Shown here: piece after piece, positions 1-10,370 of the stretch
Numbering within the stretch: the first letter of the stretch is position 1
Layout: every line of letters starts with the position of its first letter
Assembly (NCBI GenBank): GCA_006384855.1
Contig: VCJN01000156.1
Location: 99,509-163,508 of the forward strand
Length of the DNA: 64,000 bases
Direction of reading: 5' to 3'
Source of the DNA: Tetraselmis striata
Taxonomy: Eukaryota; Chlorophyta; Chlorodendrophyceae; Chlorodendrales; Chlorodendraceae
Made by a program: the position numbers and the translations under genes
The notes under the pieces: generated by a model
The model's database searches: none
Told to the model about the DNA's origin: nothing
Seen by the model: only the letters and a program-made list of their open reading frames with translations

Positions 1-253
1 GGGTTGTGTGACACTCGGGCTACGGCCGCACCCTTGCAACTGACAACCTGCTGTCACCGGGCGGCTGCCGCGTTCGAAGATTTGTCAAACACTATCTCCT
101 GGTGTATTTTTTCGAATGGTGCTGACTCATCTAGGAGATGATGTGTTTTGTTGATGTTGGTCGATACTGGCACCTTGCTCGTCACGCCCTAAGCTAACCA
201 GGGACTCTCCCTGGATTGTGGTTGCTGATGGTGGATGCCTCTGGTCGCGGCAG
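1..253. other. Window edge, no complete gene
   Basis: I see no complete gene. If the terminal exon proposed at 254 is real, this stretch would hold the last intron and earlier parts of that plus-strand gene. Confidence 0.3.
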
Positions 254-331
254 GTGTACTTTGGCAAGACCCGCGACGTTGTGCACGTGCTGCGGGAGCC
301 GGAGGAGCAGATCCGGCACCGCGGCATGTAG
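254..331 (+). CDS. Possible last exon of a plus-strand gene cut by the window edge
   Basis: After a CAG acceptor at 251-253 a 25-residue reading frame runs to TAG at 329-331. It begins VYFGKTRDVV and ends in RHRGM. The composition (charged, few low-complexity residues) resembles exon ends seen elsewhere in this window, and a C-rich stretch follows downstream. The rest of the gene would lie upstream of the window or in the first 250 bases, where I could not chain another exon. I do not recognise the family. It could equally be chance coding potential in GC-rich DNA. Confidence 0.3.
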   Translation: MYFGKTRDVVHVLREPEEQIRHRGM

Positions 332-912
332 CACGATGCGCGACCCAAGCCCGGCACCCCAAGCCGCCTGCGCCAACACGTGCCCCCTATCCCCCCCCCT
401 GTGAACAACCATCGCTGGCCGCGTGTAAAGCAGAGCGCAGCGATTGCCTCACTGCAGGTTCCCATGCTAGCTATGGTAGTCTGCAGTCTGCATCCGCCAC
501 TGGTTGCACGCGCTTGTACTATTGGCGGTGTCACCTTGCCGAAACGCCCTGATCCATCTCAATGCATTCCCGCAGCGGCACAAGCGCGAGCAGCTCCACG
601 GCGCGGTGGCACACGCTGCTGGATCGTCAGGCAGCGCCAGATTACCCCCCCTCCCCCCCCCCTCAGTGCCCTCTTATGGAATGTTGTGACCCCTGAGGGC
701 AAGAACCCCTGGCTCATCAGCACGGCGTGGTTTGGGCCTGCCAAGCCCTCTCCACAACTAGGGTTTGCTGCGTCGCGCCGCAGAAGCCTGTAGCCAGCGC
801 CCTTCTGGGCACTGTCGCAGTAACCAGCCGGCATATGTATGACTGCGCCGACGTGCATGCTGCACGGTGAAGGCGCGCCCGGGAGGGGGAGTGGGGAGGG
901 TCACTTTAGGGT
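332..912. other. Intergenic, no supported gene
   Basis: Only short overlapping open frames in GC-rich sequence and a C-rich tract near 645-662. This is probably the shared 3' intergenic space between the terminal exon before it and NHP2, which points toward it. Confidence 0.4.
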
Positions 913-917
913 TACAA
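913..917 (-). terminator. TGTAA-type poly(A) signal of NHP2
   Basis: On the minus strand TGTAA lies about 60 nt past the NHP2 stop codon. TGTAA is the usual polyadenylation signal of chlorophyte algae; use by this gene is inferred from position only. Confidence 0.35.
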
Positions 918-975
918 ATGCCTGGCGGGCACAGGGGTGGGCTGGGGCTCCGCCTCAGGCTGGGCGTAGCCGTGC

Positions 976-1772
976 CTATGGGATGTACTGCACCGCCTTC
1001 ATCTTCTTCTCCACCTCCGCGTACGCCTCCGCAAACTCGGCGTCCTCCTCCGCCTTCCCCTTGAGCGGCTTGGGCAGCAGCAGCATCACGCTCGTCGGCC
1101 GCTTGGTCTGCCCGGCGGCGCCCAACTCCTGCAGGCACAGCCGGGGGAGCTGTCTCTTAGGGGGGGGCGGGGGGGGCGAGTGCAGGCAGGGGAGGGCAGC
1201 GAGTGTGTTTCGAGAGGATAAGGGGAAGCAGGGGGAGGGGCTCTCACCTCCTTGGAGTCGATGTACACGTAGGGCACGTCCCTGTCCTCGCACATGATGG
1301 GGAGGGGCGTGATGACGTCGATGGGGGAGATGTCGCCCGCGATGATGCACAATCTGCGTGCGTACAGAAGCAAAGGGGGCACAGCCGGTGAGCATGCTGT
1401 GCACAGAGGGCAGGCGGCATGCTGTGGACACTGGCCAGCTTCAGGTCCTCTTGCAGCCCCTCTGTGGTAAGGGGTGACCATCAACATAACATAGGCTCCG
1501 CTACTGATAGCAGAAAACCCCGAGGAATTCACTGGGGTTCTGGAGTGCGGGGAGATGGAAAACTGCTCGTACCCCTTCACGTTTTTCCGCAGCGCCTTCA
1601 CGACCTCCTTGACCCCCCGCTTCACCTGCTTCTTCTTCGCCGCCTTCTTCGCCAGCTTGAGCACCTTCTTCTTCAACTTGTCGTCCGCCAGCGGCTGCGC
1701 GATGGCGCACATCTTCTTCGCGGCGGCCGGAGCGTCCTCGCTGGCCTCCGCCCCCTTCTTTGACTTGCCCAT
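976..1772 (-). CDS. NHP2: H/ACA ribonucleoprotein subunit NHP2 (L7Ae family)
   Basis: NHP2 binds the kink-turn-like region of H/ACA guide RNAs and works with dyskerin, NOP10 and GAR1 in rRNA pseudouridylation in the nucleolus. Three exons join in phase: 1772-1573, 1353-1248 and 1128-976, giving 152 residues, close to the usual NHP2 length of about 150. The N-terminus is lysine-rich (MGKSKKGAEA) and followed by a KKKQVKRGVKEVVKALRK stretch. The L7Ae core is clear: LCIIAGDISPIDVITPLP, then IMCEDRDVPYVYIDSKE, then ELGAAGQTKRPTSVM. The ATG at 1772 starts exactly at the family's basic N-terminus. Introns are GT-AG, the second rich in C on the sense strand. Nothing is broken. The only realistic alternative is the paralogue SNU13, but the basic N-terminal extension and the long C-terminal helix fit NHP2 better. 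Confidence 0.92.
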
Positions 1773-2158
1773 TTCTGCGACGCCCCGAATCTCCCAGCTA
1801 TAGCCTGCCGCCAAGACTGAGTACGCAGCTGCCCGGCAAGGGCGGCGGCAGCTACGTCGACGCGGCTGTCTAGGCTGTCGACTCGACGGGCCCGGCGGCG
1901 GCGGTGTCGAACCTGATGGATCGGTGGCGAGGCTGAGGCTGTGACTGGACACAGCAGATGACTAGGACTCGGGTGCCCGCTAGCGAGATATAGTGGGACG
2001 GTAGGGAGAGGGCAGCGCTGGTGGCAAACGGTCTGTCCAGTGGCTCACGCGCATGCACGGGCGAAAAGGCGGAAACCAGGCCGCACCGTTGGACGCCGGC
2101 CTTGATGGCGGTGCTGCTGCGCCGCCGCGCCGCCGCGCGACGAGGCCAGGGACAGAAT
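1773..2158. other. NHP2 upstream region, no gene seen
   Basis: This contains the 5' flank and presumably the promoter of NHP2. I see no TATA box or other motif that I can defend. It runs up to the target site of the LINE insertion. Confidence 0.4.
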
Positions 2159-2420
2159 AACGGGGATGATTGTTTTTCCGCCCCCGGGACAGGACTGGCA
2201 CCAGTGAAACCCTTGCGTGCAGCGTCTTTACGACGGCCGTTTCGGCAGCAATCCAGTTACGGAAAGCCCTGGGTAGGCGACGCTCCGTTGTAGTCAAGCA
2301 CGTTGCAGAAGGATTCTGCAAGACTAATTGAGGTCCAATGACGGAATTTCCAACACTGTTGGATCACCGTCTAAAACACTGCAATCAAAAATACCCGGCA
2401 CTGACCACGAAAGGTCCGCC

Positions 2421-2957
2421 CTACCCGTTGGGCGTCCGCCCATTCGAGTAATGCGAGTTGGGGCAAGCCCCAACCCGCGGAGCAAAGCATTTCGGGAGTG
2501 CGATACATGTGCAACAAAAAAGGCAATGTGAGGGAGGGCCCGACGCCATAGCTGGAAAAATTTTCCCATTCCCAGTAAAATCCAGGGCGCCGTGAAGGGA
2601 GGGGGGGACCCCGCCCAAAATAAAGGCAGTTAAGTCCTCAGGTGTTGACGCAATAACCTGACTACTAATAAAATCCCTGAACTCCGGAACTAACAACCCA
2701 AAATTAAGACGGTGATACCCCCACCGCGGGCACTCCACCAACATATGTTCGATAGTCTCAGATTCACCTCCGCCACATGCAGGGCAGTGTTCAGGGAACC
2801 GCTCAGGCATGGCATAAATCCGGGTCAATCGGCGGGCAGTGGGAAATACTCGGGTGCGTAATTGTATCATAATGTGCAACCCGGCCACAACCCCCGCGGG
2901 GACACCCACACCTACCGTACTGTGGCAACGGGTTTGACGCATAGGACGCCTGGACAT
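2421..2957 (-). pseudogene. LINE reverse transcriptase C-terminal fragment with CCHC-type finger
   Basis: The open frame reads GLHIMIQLRTRVFPTARRLTR, then the finger CPACGGGESETIEHMLVECP (spacing C-x2-C, H-x4-C), then FRDFISSQVIASTPEDL. This is the zinc-binding region found after the reverse transcriptase domain of many non-LTR retrotransposons. The same segment, 79-90% alike by eye, occurs in the longer copy at 34142-34465. The catalytic domain is absent, so the copy is dead. The frame's ATG is not meaningful because the element is truncated. Confidence 0.7.
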
Positions 2958-3007
2958 ATATACCCCAGGTGTTATTGCGTGCTAACGATGCCGATCGCGA
3001 CGATTCG

Positions 3008-3027
3008 TAAACCCTAAAACCCTAAAC
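3008..3027. repeat. Telomere-like heptamer pair (TTTAGGG / TTTTAGGG type)
   Basis: Two consecutive CCCTAAA-type units. They lie at the 5' junction of the LINE insertion, just inside its target-site duplication. Confidence 0.65.
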
Positions 3028-3660
3028 GGGGATGATTTCATCGTCAGGAATGGGAACTGGGAAGTTTGCCAAAAGTGTGCGCAGGCTCTCTTCGGGAAGG
3101 GTTTGGGTATATGAAGGTGCTTGTGCAAATCTTCATTTCAAGGACGCAGCAGGGTGGGGGCGCAGGCATATTGCAGAAAAGGTGCTTTGGCATTATTACA
3201 AGCTTTTTTTGGAGGGGCCAGAGGGCCTAAGGGGCAGACCCGCGAATTTGCACGAAGTGAGGGGAGGGTGGGCATGGCTGTCGCAGCGCGACCCCATGGT
3301 GGGTGCTTTTGAGCTCACAACGAACCAACATCCGGGAGCAGCGCTACCCGGGATGGCTGCGTCGGGAACCGCAAGCGGGTGGTGTCGTGCGGGAGTATGG
3401 TGTTGATGCAACTCCTCGATGCGTTGCGGGGTCGATGCAGCTCCTCGGGCGGTACGGCATACTAGCACCGGACATATTAGCAACGTACTTGCGCCGTACC
3501 GTGCCTGCTAAGTAGACAAGGTAAAGGAAACCCCAGGTACTATAGTAAAAAAATTTCAAGGAAGGGTGGGGGCGCAGGCATATTGCCAACATATCTTAAG
3601 CGCCGGCCGCAGGGCGGGGGCCGGGCAGGAGAGCAGCGACCGCCTACGAGAGAAATGGCG
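3028..3660. repeat. Duplicated flank, left copy
   Basis: This stretch resembles 4470-5140 along most of its length, including the blocks after cggggatgatttcatc, after ggaggggcca, and around gcgctacccgggatggctgc. Each copy is followed by a 67-bp minisatellite array, so flank plus array were duplicated together with a period of about 1.45-1.49 kb. Open frames inside differ between the copies and are not conserved as protein. Confidence 0.75.
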
Positions 3661-3719
3661 GGCTATTGTATGTCGTACGATGGGGCCTGCGAAGGGTGGG
3701 CGGGGGAGAAGCAGACGAT

Positions 3720-4440
3720 GTAGTCCGTAGCCAGCTCCACGTAGCGACGGCTCGATGGCGTCGACCAGCTGGGTGTCCGGGGGCCGCGAAAGCAGCGTGG
3801 GTACAATTAATAATGTGCGGCGGCGGCTCGATGGCGCCGACCAGCTGCGTGTCCGGGCTGCGAAAGCGACCGGGGGACAGGGTGCCGCGGCGGCCCGTTG
3901 GCGCCGATATACTGCGTGCCCATGCCGTGAAAGCCGCTGGGGCGCAGGATGCGGTGGCGGCACGATGGGGCCGACCAGCCGCGTGTCCGGTCGGCGGAGG
4001 CGATCGGGGCACATGGTGCAGGGACGGCCTGACGGCGTTGACCAGCCGCGTGCCCGGGCCGCGGAAGCGACCGGGGCACAAGGGTGCAGTGGCGGCCTGA
4101 TGGCGCCGATCAATTGCGTACCGAGAGTGTAGCGACGGCATGTGGCGCCGACCAACGTTGCTTGCGTGCGCATGTCGCGGAGGCGGTTGGGGAACATGGT
4201 GCAGGGACGGCCCAACGGCGATGACCAGTTGCGTGCCCGGGCCGCGAGAGCGACCAGGGTACAAGGTGCAGTGGCGGCATTATGGCGCCGGCCATCAGCT
4301 GCGTGTCCGAGGCTGCGACAGCGACCGTGGCACAGCGTGCATTGACGGCCCGTTTTCGCCGACAAGCTGCGTGCCCGTGTCGCGGACGCGACATGACACA
4401 TATGGCGCAATGGCGACCCATCGACGCCGACCAGTCCTGT
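3720..4440. repeat. 67-bp minisatellite, array 1 (about 11 units)
   Basis: Diverged units around a core like ggcgccgaccagctgcgtg, followed by a gggccgcgaaagcgacc-like block and a cacatggtgcagtggcgg-like block. Period is mostly 61-72 bp. Long open frames on both strands come from the GC-rich repeat and are not genes. Confidence 0.85.
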
Positions 4441-4468
4441 CTTGGGGACCAAAAATAAACGGATTATT

Positions 4469-5140
4469 AACGGGGATGATTTCATCAGACATCATGGGAA
4501 CTGGGCAGTCTGCCAAAAGGGTGCGCATGCTCTTTTCGGGAAGGGTTTGGGTATGAAGGTGTGCAAACCTATATTTCAAGGAAGGGTGGGGGCGCATGCA
4601 TATTGCCGAAAAGGTTCTTTGGCAATATTAACAGCTTTTTGGAGGGGCCAAAGGGCCTAAGAGGCAGACCCGCGAATTTGAACGAAGTAAAGGGAGGTTG
4701 GGTGTGGCTGTGGCGGTGCGACCCCATGATGGCGGGTGCGCCACGACAAAGGAAGATGGGGACAGGCAAGGCCCCTAGCCTGGTGCTTTAAAGCACACGA
4801 CGAAGCAACATGCGGAAGCAGCGCTACCCGGGATGGCTGCGTCGGGAACCGCACGCAAGTGGTGTCGTACGGGAGTACGGTGTTGATGCAGCTCCTGGAG
4901 GCGCTGCGGATCGATGCAGCTCCTCGGGCGGTAAGGCATACTAGCACCGGGCATATTAGCAGCGTATTTGCGCCGTACCGCACCTGCTAATAAGTAGACA
5001 AGGCAAACTAAACCTGAAGTACTATTAATTAACATTTCAAGGAAGGATGGGGGCGCAAGCATATTGCCAACACATCTTTGGCACCGGCCGCATGGCGGAG
5101 GCCGGGCGGGAGAGCAGCGACCGCCTACGAGAAAAAATGG
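4469..5140. repeat. Duplicated flank, right copy, carrying the empty LINE target site
   Basis: Second copy of the flank at 3028-3660. Near 4468-4486 it contains the uninterrupted target sequence that the LINE at 2159-3037 has split in the other copy. A G run of about 20 lies just downstream at about 5179-5200. Confidence 0.75.
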
Positions 5141-5215
5141 TTGGCTACCGTCGCACGACGGGGCCTACCAGAGGCGGGCGGGGGGGGGGGGGGGGGGGGG
5201 TGGGGGGGACGATGT

Positions 5216-6480
5216 AGCCCGTAGCCAGCTCCACGCAGCGACGGCTCGATGGCGTCGACCAGCTGAATGTCGGGGGCTGCAAAAGCTCCATGGGTACATT
5301 GTGCGGCGGCGGCTCGATGGCGCCGACTAGCTTCGTGTCCGGGCTGCGAAAGCGACGGGGGGACAGGGTGCAGCGGCGGCCCGTTGGCGCCGTTCTACTG
5401 CGTGCCCATGCCGTGAATGCCGCCGGGGCGCAGGATGCAGTGGCGGCACGATGGGGCCGACCAACCGCGTGTCCGGTCGACGGAGGCGACCGAGGCACAC
5501 GGTGCAGGGACGGCCGGGCGGCGTTGACCAGCTGCGTGCCCGGGCCGCGAAAGCGGCCAGGGCACAAGGGTGCAGTGGCGGCCTGATGGCGCCGACCAGC
5601 TGCGTACCCGAGTCTGCAACGGCAACCGAGGCACATCGGTGGCCCGTTGGCGCCGATCAGCTGCGTTCCGGGGCCACGGAAATGACCGGGACGCATGATG
5701 TAGTGGCGGTTCGTAGGCGCCGATCAGCTGCGTGCCTGGGGGTTCGAAAGCAACCTAGGCACTTTGTGCAAGGGCGGCCCGCAGGCGCCGACCATATGCG
5801 TTCCCGGGCTGCGGAAGCGATCAGGGGCGCAAGGTGCATTGGCGGCCCGTTGGCGCCGACTAACTTCGTGCGCATGCCGCGGAGGCGACCGGGGCACATG
5901 GCGCAGGGACGGCTGGGCGGCGCCGACTAGCCGCGTGCCCGGGCCGCGAGAGCGACAAACATGGCACAAGGTGCAGTGGCGGCTTGATGGCACCGACCAA
6001 TTGCGTGCCCGAGGATGCGACAGCAACCGTGGCACATCGTGCAGCGGCGGCGGCCCGTTGGCGCCGACCAGCCGCGTTCCGGGGCCGCGGAAGCGATAGG
6101 AACACATGGTACAGTGGCAGCCCATTGGCGCCGACCAGCTGCGTGCGCAGGCGGCGGAGGCGACCATGCGCATGGTGCATGGACGGCATGACGGCGATGA
6201 CCAACCGCGTGCCCGGGCCGCGGAGGCGACTACGGCACGTGGTGTAGTGGCGGCCCATTGGCGCCGACCTGTTGCGTGCGCAAGTCGCGGGGGCGACCGG
6301 GGCACATGGTGCAGTGACGGCATGTTGGCCCCGACGAACTGCGTCCGCATGCCGCGTAGGCGACCGGGGCACATGGTGCAAGGACGGCTTGACAGCGCCG
6401 ACCATCTTTGTGCCCGGGCCGAGGAAGCGACCAAGGCATATGGTGCAATGCCGGCCCGTTGTAGCCGACTAGCTGCATGC
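5216..6480. repeat. 67-bp minisatellite, array 2 (about 19 units)
   Basis: Same unit as array 1. Core positions between 5587 and 6459 are spaced 61, 67, 68, 67, 68, 70, 72, 66, 64, 68, 68, 67 and 66 bp. The array abuts the truncated end of the decayed recombinase element at about 6500. Confidence 0.85.
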
Positions 6481-6524
6481 GCCGGCCGAGGCCATGAGGG
6501 CTCGAAGCCGTAATGGTACTCGAG

Positions 6525-8310
6525 GGAGGATCGAACATGATTAAATCGGACCGCTCGACGAAAGCGTAATCGGCATCAGCAGGCAACGGGACTCGCACAG
6601 CGGCAGCCACCATGCGGCGTTGCCTTAGTAGCAGGCCACGACGCGCGGCGGTGAGGTGCATGCTGTCCTTAGTGATGGGGTCGATGTTGTACGGGTCGAA
6701 GAACGTGTTGATTGCTGACATGTCGGGTTGTAACGACTTAGCCCCAATGTGGGAGTGCTCACCAATCCAATCTACGTACCGGACGACAGTGGGAGTGGTC
6801 ACCTCTTGCGGGCTGATGTTTTCGGAGTCGTGCCAAAACTCCGCGAACTGAGACTGCTTGCCGGTGTAACTCTTGCGCACCTGGGCGGTGAGGGAGCCGG
6901 AGAGAAGATCGAGAGCCCGCTTTCCCAATTCGTCCGAGCGGAACGCTTAATGTAGACGGGACCGGAGTGAAGCAGCCCATGGGGCGACATCTTCGGGCTC
7001 GTCAAGTACGTAAGTACGACGTTTGACCGACGGAGTATCATGAGTCTGGTTTATTTCAGCAAAGTAGTCGGCCGCGGCGGTTAGGTTGCCGGCAGTTGGT
7101 GGATAATTGTTTGACGGGTTTGTCTCGACACCAATACGGGTTTGCGGGGCAAGGTTCAGGTAGCGGAAGGGCCGCCCCGCGCGCCCGTCGTGCTCGTAGC
7201 GCATGTCTCACGCGTAAAGTACACGCGCAAACGATGGTCGTTGCGAACCCGTTGCAACACGTAGTGTGTCAAGCGACGGACGCAGTGATGAGATGGAACG
7301 GGAGGCGGGTTGTTGAGCCGTCATGTGCAGGTGTGCGGATGGTTGAGCCCCACTTGACTGTGGCTCTAAGAAGCGCCGCACACAGGAAGGTCTAAATGAA
7401 GTATGTAGGGTAGGGGGGTCCGGTCCGGACATGGGGCGCTCATCCCGCCGTCGAGCTGCCGGGATTCGTTGTGCGGCGGCCACCGAAAGGTGACCTCGGA
7501 AAGCGCCAGCAGCTCTGACGAAAGGCGCCCCGCGCCGTCCTTCGTGCTTACCGTTGCGGCCACGCCCTCGACCACCACCGCGCCCACGTCCACGACATGC
7601 GAGCGTTGCCGCCACCCGAGCTGTGGCCGTAGCCTTCGCGCTACTGCCGACCGTTGCCTCGAAGACCCGACGCTCGTAGTCCTTCATCGGGTCCGGAAAA
7701 GCAGAGAGCCCAAATGCTCGGCTGCAAGCTGAAAGTGCTGAGCTTGCAGTACGTCTAGCACCCCTTGGTCATCGTGCACACGCTTGATCTCGTTAAGCCG
7801 CCGCAGGAAGGCTAGACGAAAGCGAAACTCCTTGTAGATGGCCTTGGCATGATTCCGGGCGTGCACGAGGTAGGGGGCGAAGTCATGATTAGCATCGGGG
7901 ACTCAAGGTAGAAGCTCGTCGAGGGCCACGCGAAAAGAACAGCCATGTGAGTCCCAAAACACATGCAAATGTCCTCTTCAGCATGGGCCGGCAAACGTTG
8001 GTAATCTTTCTGGAGGTAGTCGTTCGTAAGAAAGGTACGCAGAGGGAAAAGCCCATGCACTCGGTTGACCGGTCGAACGGCCTCATAACCGGACTCTGCT
8101 CTTTGCAGTAGCTCTGGCACCGCGAGGTAGTCGTCCTCGTCACTCGCGGATTTTGCTCCGACACTGCCGCTATGGGCTAGCTCTAGCAAGTCAGGGCGCA
8201 CTGCGGCTCCCCCGCTACCTGTCGGTTGTCCCGCGACGCGCTGCCCGGAGCGAGAGCCATGTACTACGTGTCCATCAACACCACGTTCACGACCCGTTAG
8301 TTGGGCCAAC
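6525..8310 (-). pseudogene. Gag-like / tyrosine recombinase fusion, broken copy
   Basis: Frames match the intact product: RPDLLELAHSGSVGAKSASD, then a YERRVFEATVGSSAKATATA region, an RG-rich linker (GRGRGGGRGRGRNGKHE), then GRRGAPFV and the recombinase N-terminal region with FAEFWHDSENISPQEVTT and SLQPDMSAINTFFD. Frameshifts occur near 6930-6980, 7200-7210 and 7690-7900. At the place where the intact copy has TGA (49531-49533) this copy has a glycine codon (complement of 7538-7540), so linker and recombinase read through in one frame. The catalytic HxxR...Y part is gone. Confidence 0.75.
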
Positions 8311-9087
8311 GACCATGTGAGCTCGAGCAGTTATCTACACCCGCCCACAAAAGTCTTGCCCCCTTTGTCAAGCACCAATTGTAGATTGGCCCATTATGAG
8401 CCCTCACCTTCGTTTCCGGGTGCGCCCTTCCATGTGCCATGCGTGAACATAACATCATGCGTGGAGGCAGCCCTAAGAAGGGTTTGTTGTACTATCGTTG
8501 TAAAAGCCATACGTGTGCGTGTCATTGTTCAGGCCGGACTTAGAAATGAATTTGATAACCCTTGGTCACGAAGTCGCGAATTTTTATATCGCACGCATAT
8601 GCGTTCTATGTGTACGGCTGCACGCCAAGAGATAGCTCTACCATCGTAGAACACATTCAAAAACGCGCGCTCTCCCCGCCGTTAGCATGCAAGCATGTGA
8701 GCACTTCCCGCAAAACAGCTAATACAACAATAAGGCTTGCTCCAAAACCAGCCCACCTACGGATGTTGTCCGCATGCAATGCGCCCTTGGTAGAGCCGGG
8801 CTTCACCCGGTACTACGCAGGGTGCAGCCCCCGAGTCAGCAGGTGGGTCCATATGGTCACCTGCTAGGGCATCGTCCAGTGTATGTGATAGGGCTGGCCA
8901 TCAATACGCTCCCATATTCTGCTATTGGGCAGCGCCTAGCGGGCCCCTACGCGGGGAAATCCGCCCGGGCCGAGTACATCGCCTTTTTATCGGGATCCGG
9001 GTCGCGCGGTAAGCCACTGTACTAGGGTTTGTAGGAGTACCTAACAATATTTGCATCGCCCCCCCCCCCCCCCCCCCGCCCCCCTAC

Positions 9088-9115
9088 CCCCTCGGTTATA
9101 TTTTAACCGAGGGGC
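9088..9115. repeat. Short perfect hairpin
   Basis: Arms cccctcggtta and taaccgagggg (11 bp) around a 5-base loop, between a C-rich stretch and the tRNA-like segment. Could act as an RNA stem at the 3' end of a minus-strand transcript. Confidence 0.55.
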
Positions 9116-9186
9116 CCGGCAGGCTTCGAACCAGCGCCGAGCGGAATCGCGAGCGTAACAAGCGGGCCTCCCTCCGCCACCTATCA
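9111..9186 (-). ncRNA. tRNA-like segment with A-box and B-box (possible SINE head)
   Basis: On the minus strand tggcggagggagg (9179-9167) fits the pol III A-box consensus and ggttcgaagcc (9132-9122) the B-box, with tRNA-like spacing of 47 nt between their starts. A loop reading TTGTTAC in the middle mimics an anticodon loop. The acceptor arms do not pair and the T-stem has a mismatch, so this is not a working tRNA. A tRNA-derived SINE head or coincidence are the alternatives. Confidence 0.3.
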
Positions 9187-9849
9187 CATATCAAGCCGTT
9201 GATGAATATTCTAAGCTACTTATATCATAAAAATGTGACATTGTACCACTCGACGGTCGGCGGCGCCGGTGCTGATGTGGCGATACGGAGAGATGCGTAT
9301 AGGGCAAGACTTACGAGGGGGATTGTAGGCATGACATGCATGTTTGCTTGCAATGATTCAAGCGTCGGCTCGGCGACGGGGTCTTCTCCATCTGGCAAGG
9401 TGACTCGCGGATGTACGGATGAGACTTACACACACGGATGGTGAGTTGGGTGTAGTCTCGCAACAACCTCTGACCTTGCCCGGGACAACTTACGGGACAA
9501 TTAATCGTTGTGTGATGACAACGAAACTGGAAGATGGCAGGCTCACTTGTTACGGCTGCTTTTATGTCTACTCGTACTGCACACGAACACGCGCAACGGC
9601 GGCGGTGAACTTAGTTCATGAAGGATCTCGGAAAGTAAAATTTGGTTATTACATGCCATGTATGGGTCGTTTGATCGAGAAATAAAGTGCCGTTAATTGA
9701 GATGCGCGATGAGGCCTATGTAGTTGGAAATTATTTTTCTCGCCGTCACCGAGAGCGAACATACGGACACAGCAAGAAGTTTTATGATCATTCGCGAGTT
9801 CCAGCGATAGCCGATGACTAGCCGAGCTGTAACAATCGAGGCGACATTA

Positions 9850-10370
9850 AGTTAGTCTCACATGAACAACTCCTGCCGGCAGCATTATATACGATACATG
9901 TACCCGTAGTCGCAGGTACACATCGAACTAGTACTCGTACACATAATAGTAATACTAATTCGTAGTATGTCGTACTCGTATAATTGCCACACTGCATCCC
10001 CCCCCCCCCCCCCCCCCCCCGGCAAGATATCAATTCTCGACAACCTTGGGGATTAAAACTGTGACCTTTGCTAGATCCATGCATCGAAACATATGCTCCG
10101 ATTACCATATATCGATCCCAAATGTTGTCGAGAATTGATATCTCGCAGGGGGGGGGGGGGGGGGGGGGCAAATTGTGACCTCTAGGTCCCTGGATCCGAG
10201 AACCAGTGTAACAACCCGGGCGACATCCGTCTCAAAAGAACAACTCTTGCCACATAGCAGCATTATACGGTACATATACCCGTAGTCGCAGGTACACATC
10301 GCACTAGCACTCGTCCTCATAGTGCGGGTACTAATTCGTAGTATATCGTACTCGTATAATTGTCACAGAG
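9850..10370. repeat. Direct duplication of about 150 bp around a homopolymer-capped palindrome
   Basis: About 9851-9995 and 10223-10370 are diverged direct copies (shared blocks include cccgtagtcgcaggtacaca and tcgtactcgtataattg). Between them lies the palindrome described separately. Confidence 0.75.
9998..10168. repeat. Inverted repeat with C-run and G-run ends
   Basis: A C run of about 22 is followed by caagatatcaattctcgaca. About 85 bp later comes the complement tgtcgagaattgatatct, then a G run of about 20. The whole can fold as one hairpin with a C:G clamp at its base. Confidence 0.8.

Larger units (their letters stand above)
2159..3037 (-). mobile_element. 5'-truncated LINE insertion with target-site duplication and telomere-like 5' junction
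   Basis: A 13-bp direct repeat (aacggggatgatt) at 2159-2171 and 3025-3037 brackets the insert. On the minus strand the insert ends in a short A run after the 3' tail shared with copies at 34.8-35.04, 42.31-42.49 and 43.84-44.07 kb. Its body encodes the C-terminal end of a LINE reverse transcriptase. The empty target survives as the same sequence followed by ttcatc near 4468-4486. At the 5' junction, between LINE homology (to about 3010) and the duplication, sit two telomere-like heptamers. Confidence 0.8.
8318..9350. other. Insertion of about 1 kb inside the decayed recombinase element
   Basis: The intact copy runs continuously across the equivalent point (around 50310-50370), so this segment was inserted later, or replaced a short stretch. 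I found no coding similarity. It carries a C run at 9060-9077, a perfect short hairpin at 9088-9115 and a tRNA-like A/B-box pair. Exact ends and a target duplication could not be fixed by eye. Confidence 0.55.
6500..9640 (-). mobile_element. Decayed PAT-like tyrosine-recombinase element
   Basis: A second, older copy of the element at 47.5-50.7 kb in the same orientation. Homology covers the 5' repeat remnant (about 9516-9640), the leader, the Gag-like region (about 8310-7550) and the N-terminal part of the recombinase (about 7540-6525). It is lost beyond the residues matching fused position about 625, where the minisatellite begins. The catalytic C-terminus is missing. A segment of about 1 kb (8318-9350) interrupts the 5' coding region. 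Confidence 0.75.

Noticed and set aside
3644-6434. Many long overlapping frames on both strands
   Set aside because: They lie inside the 67-bp minisatellite and repeat its translation; not genes.
9111-9186. Functional tRNA-Asn (GTT loop)
   Set aside because: Acceptor arms do not pair and the T-stem has a mismatch; kept only as a tRNA-like segment.
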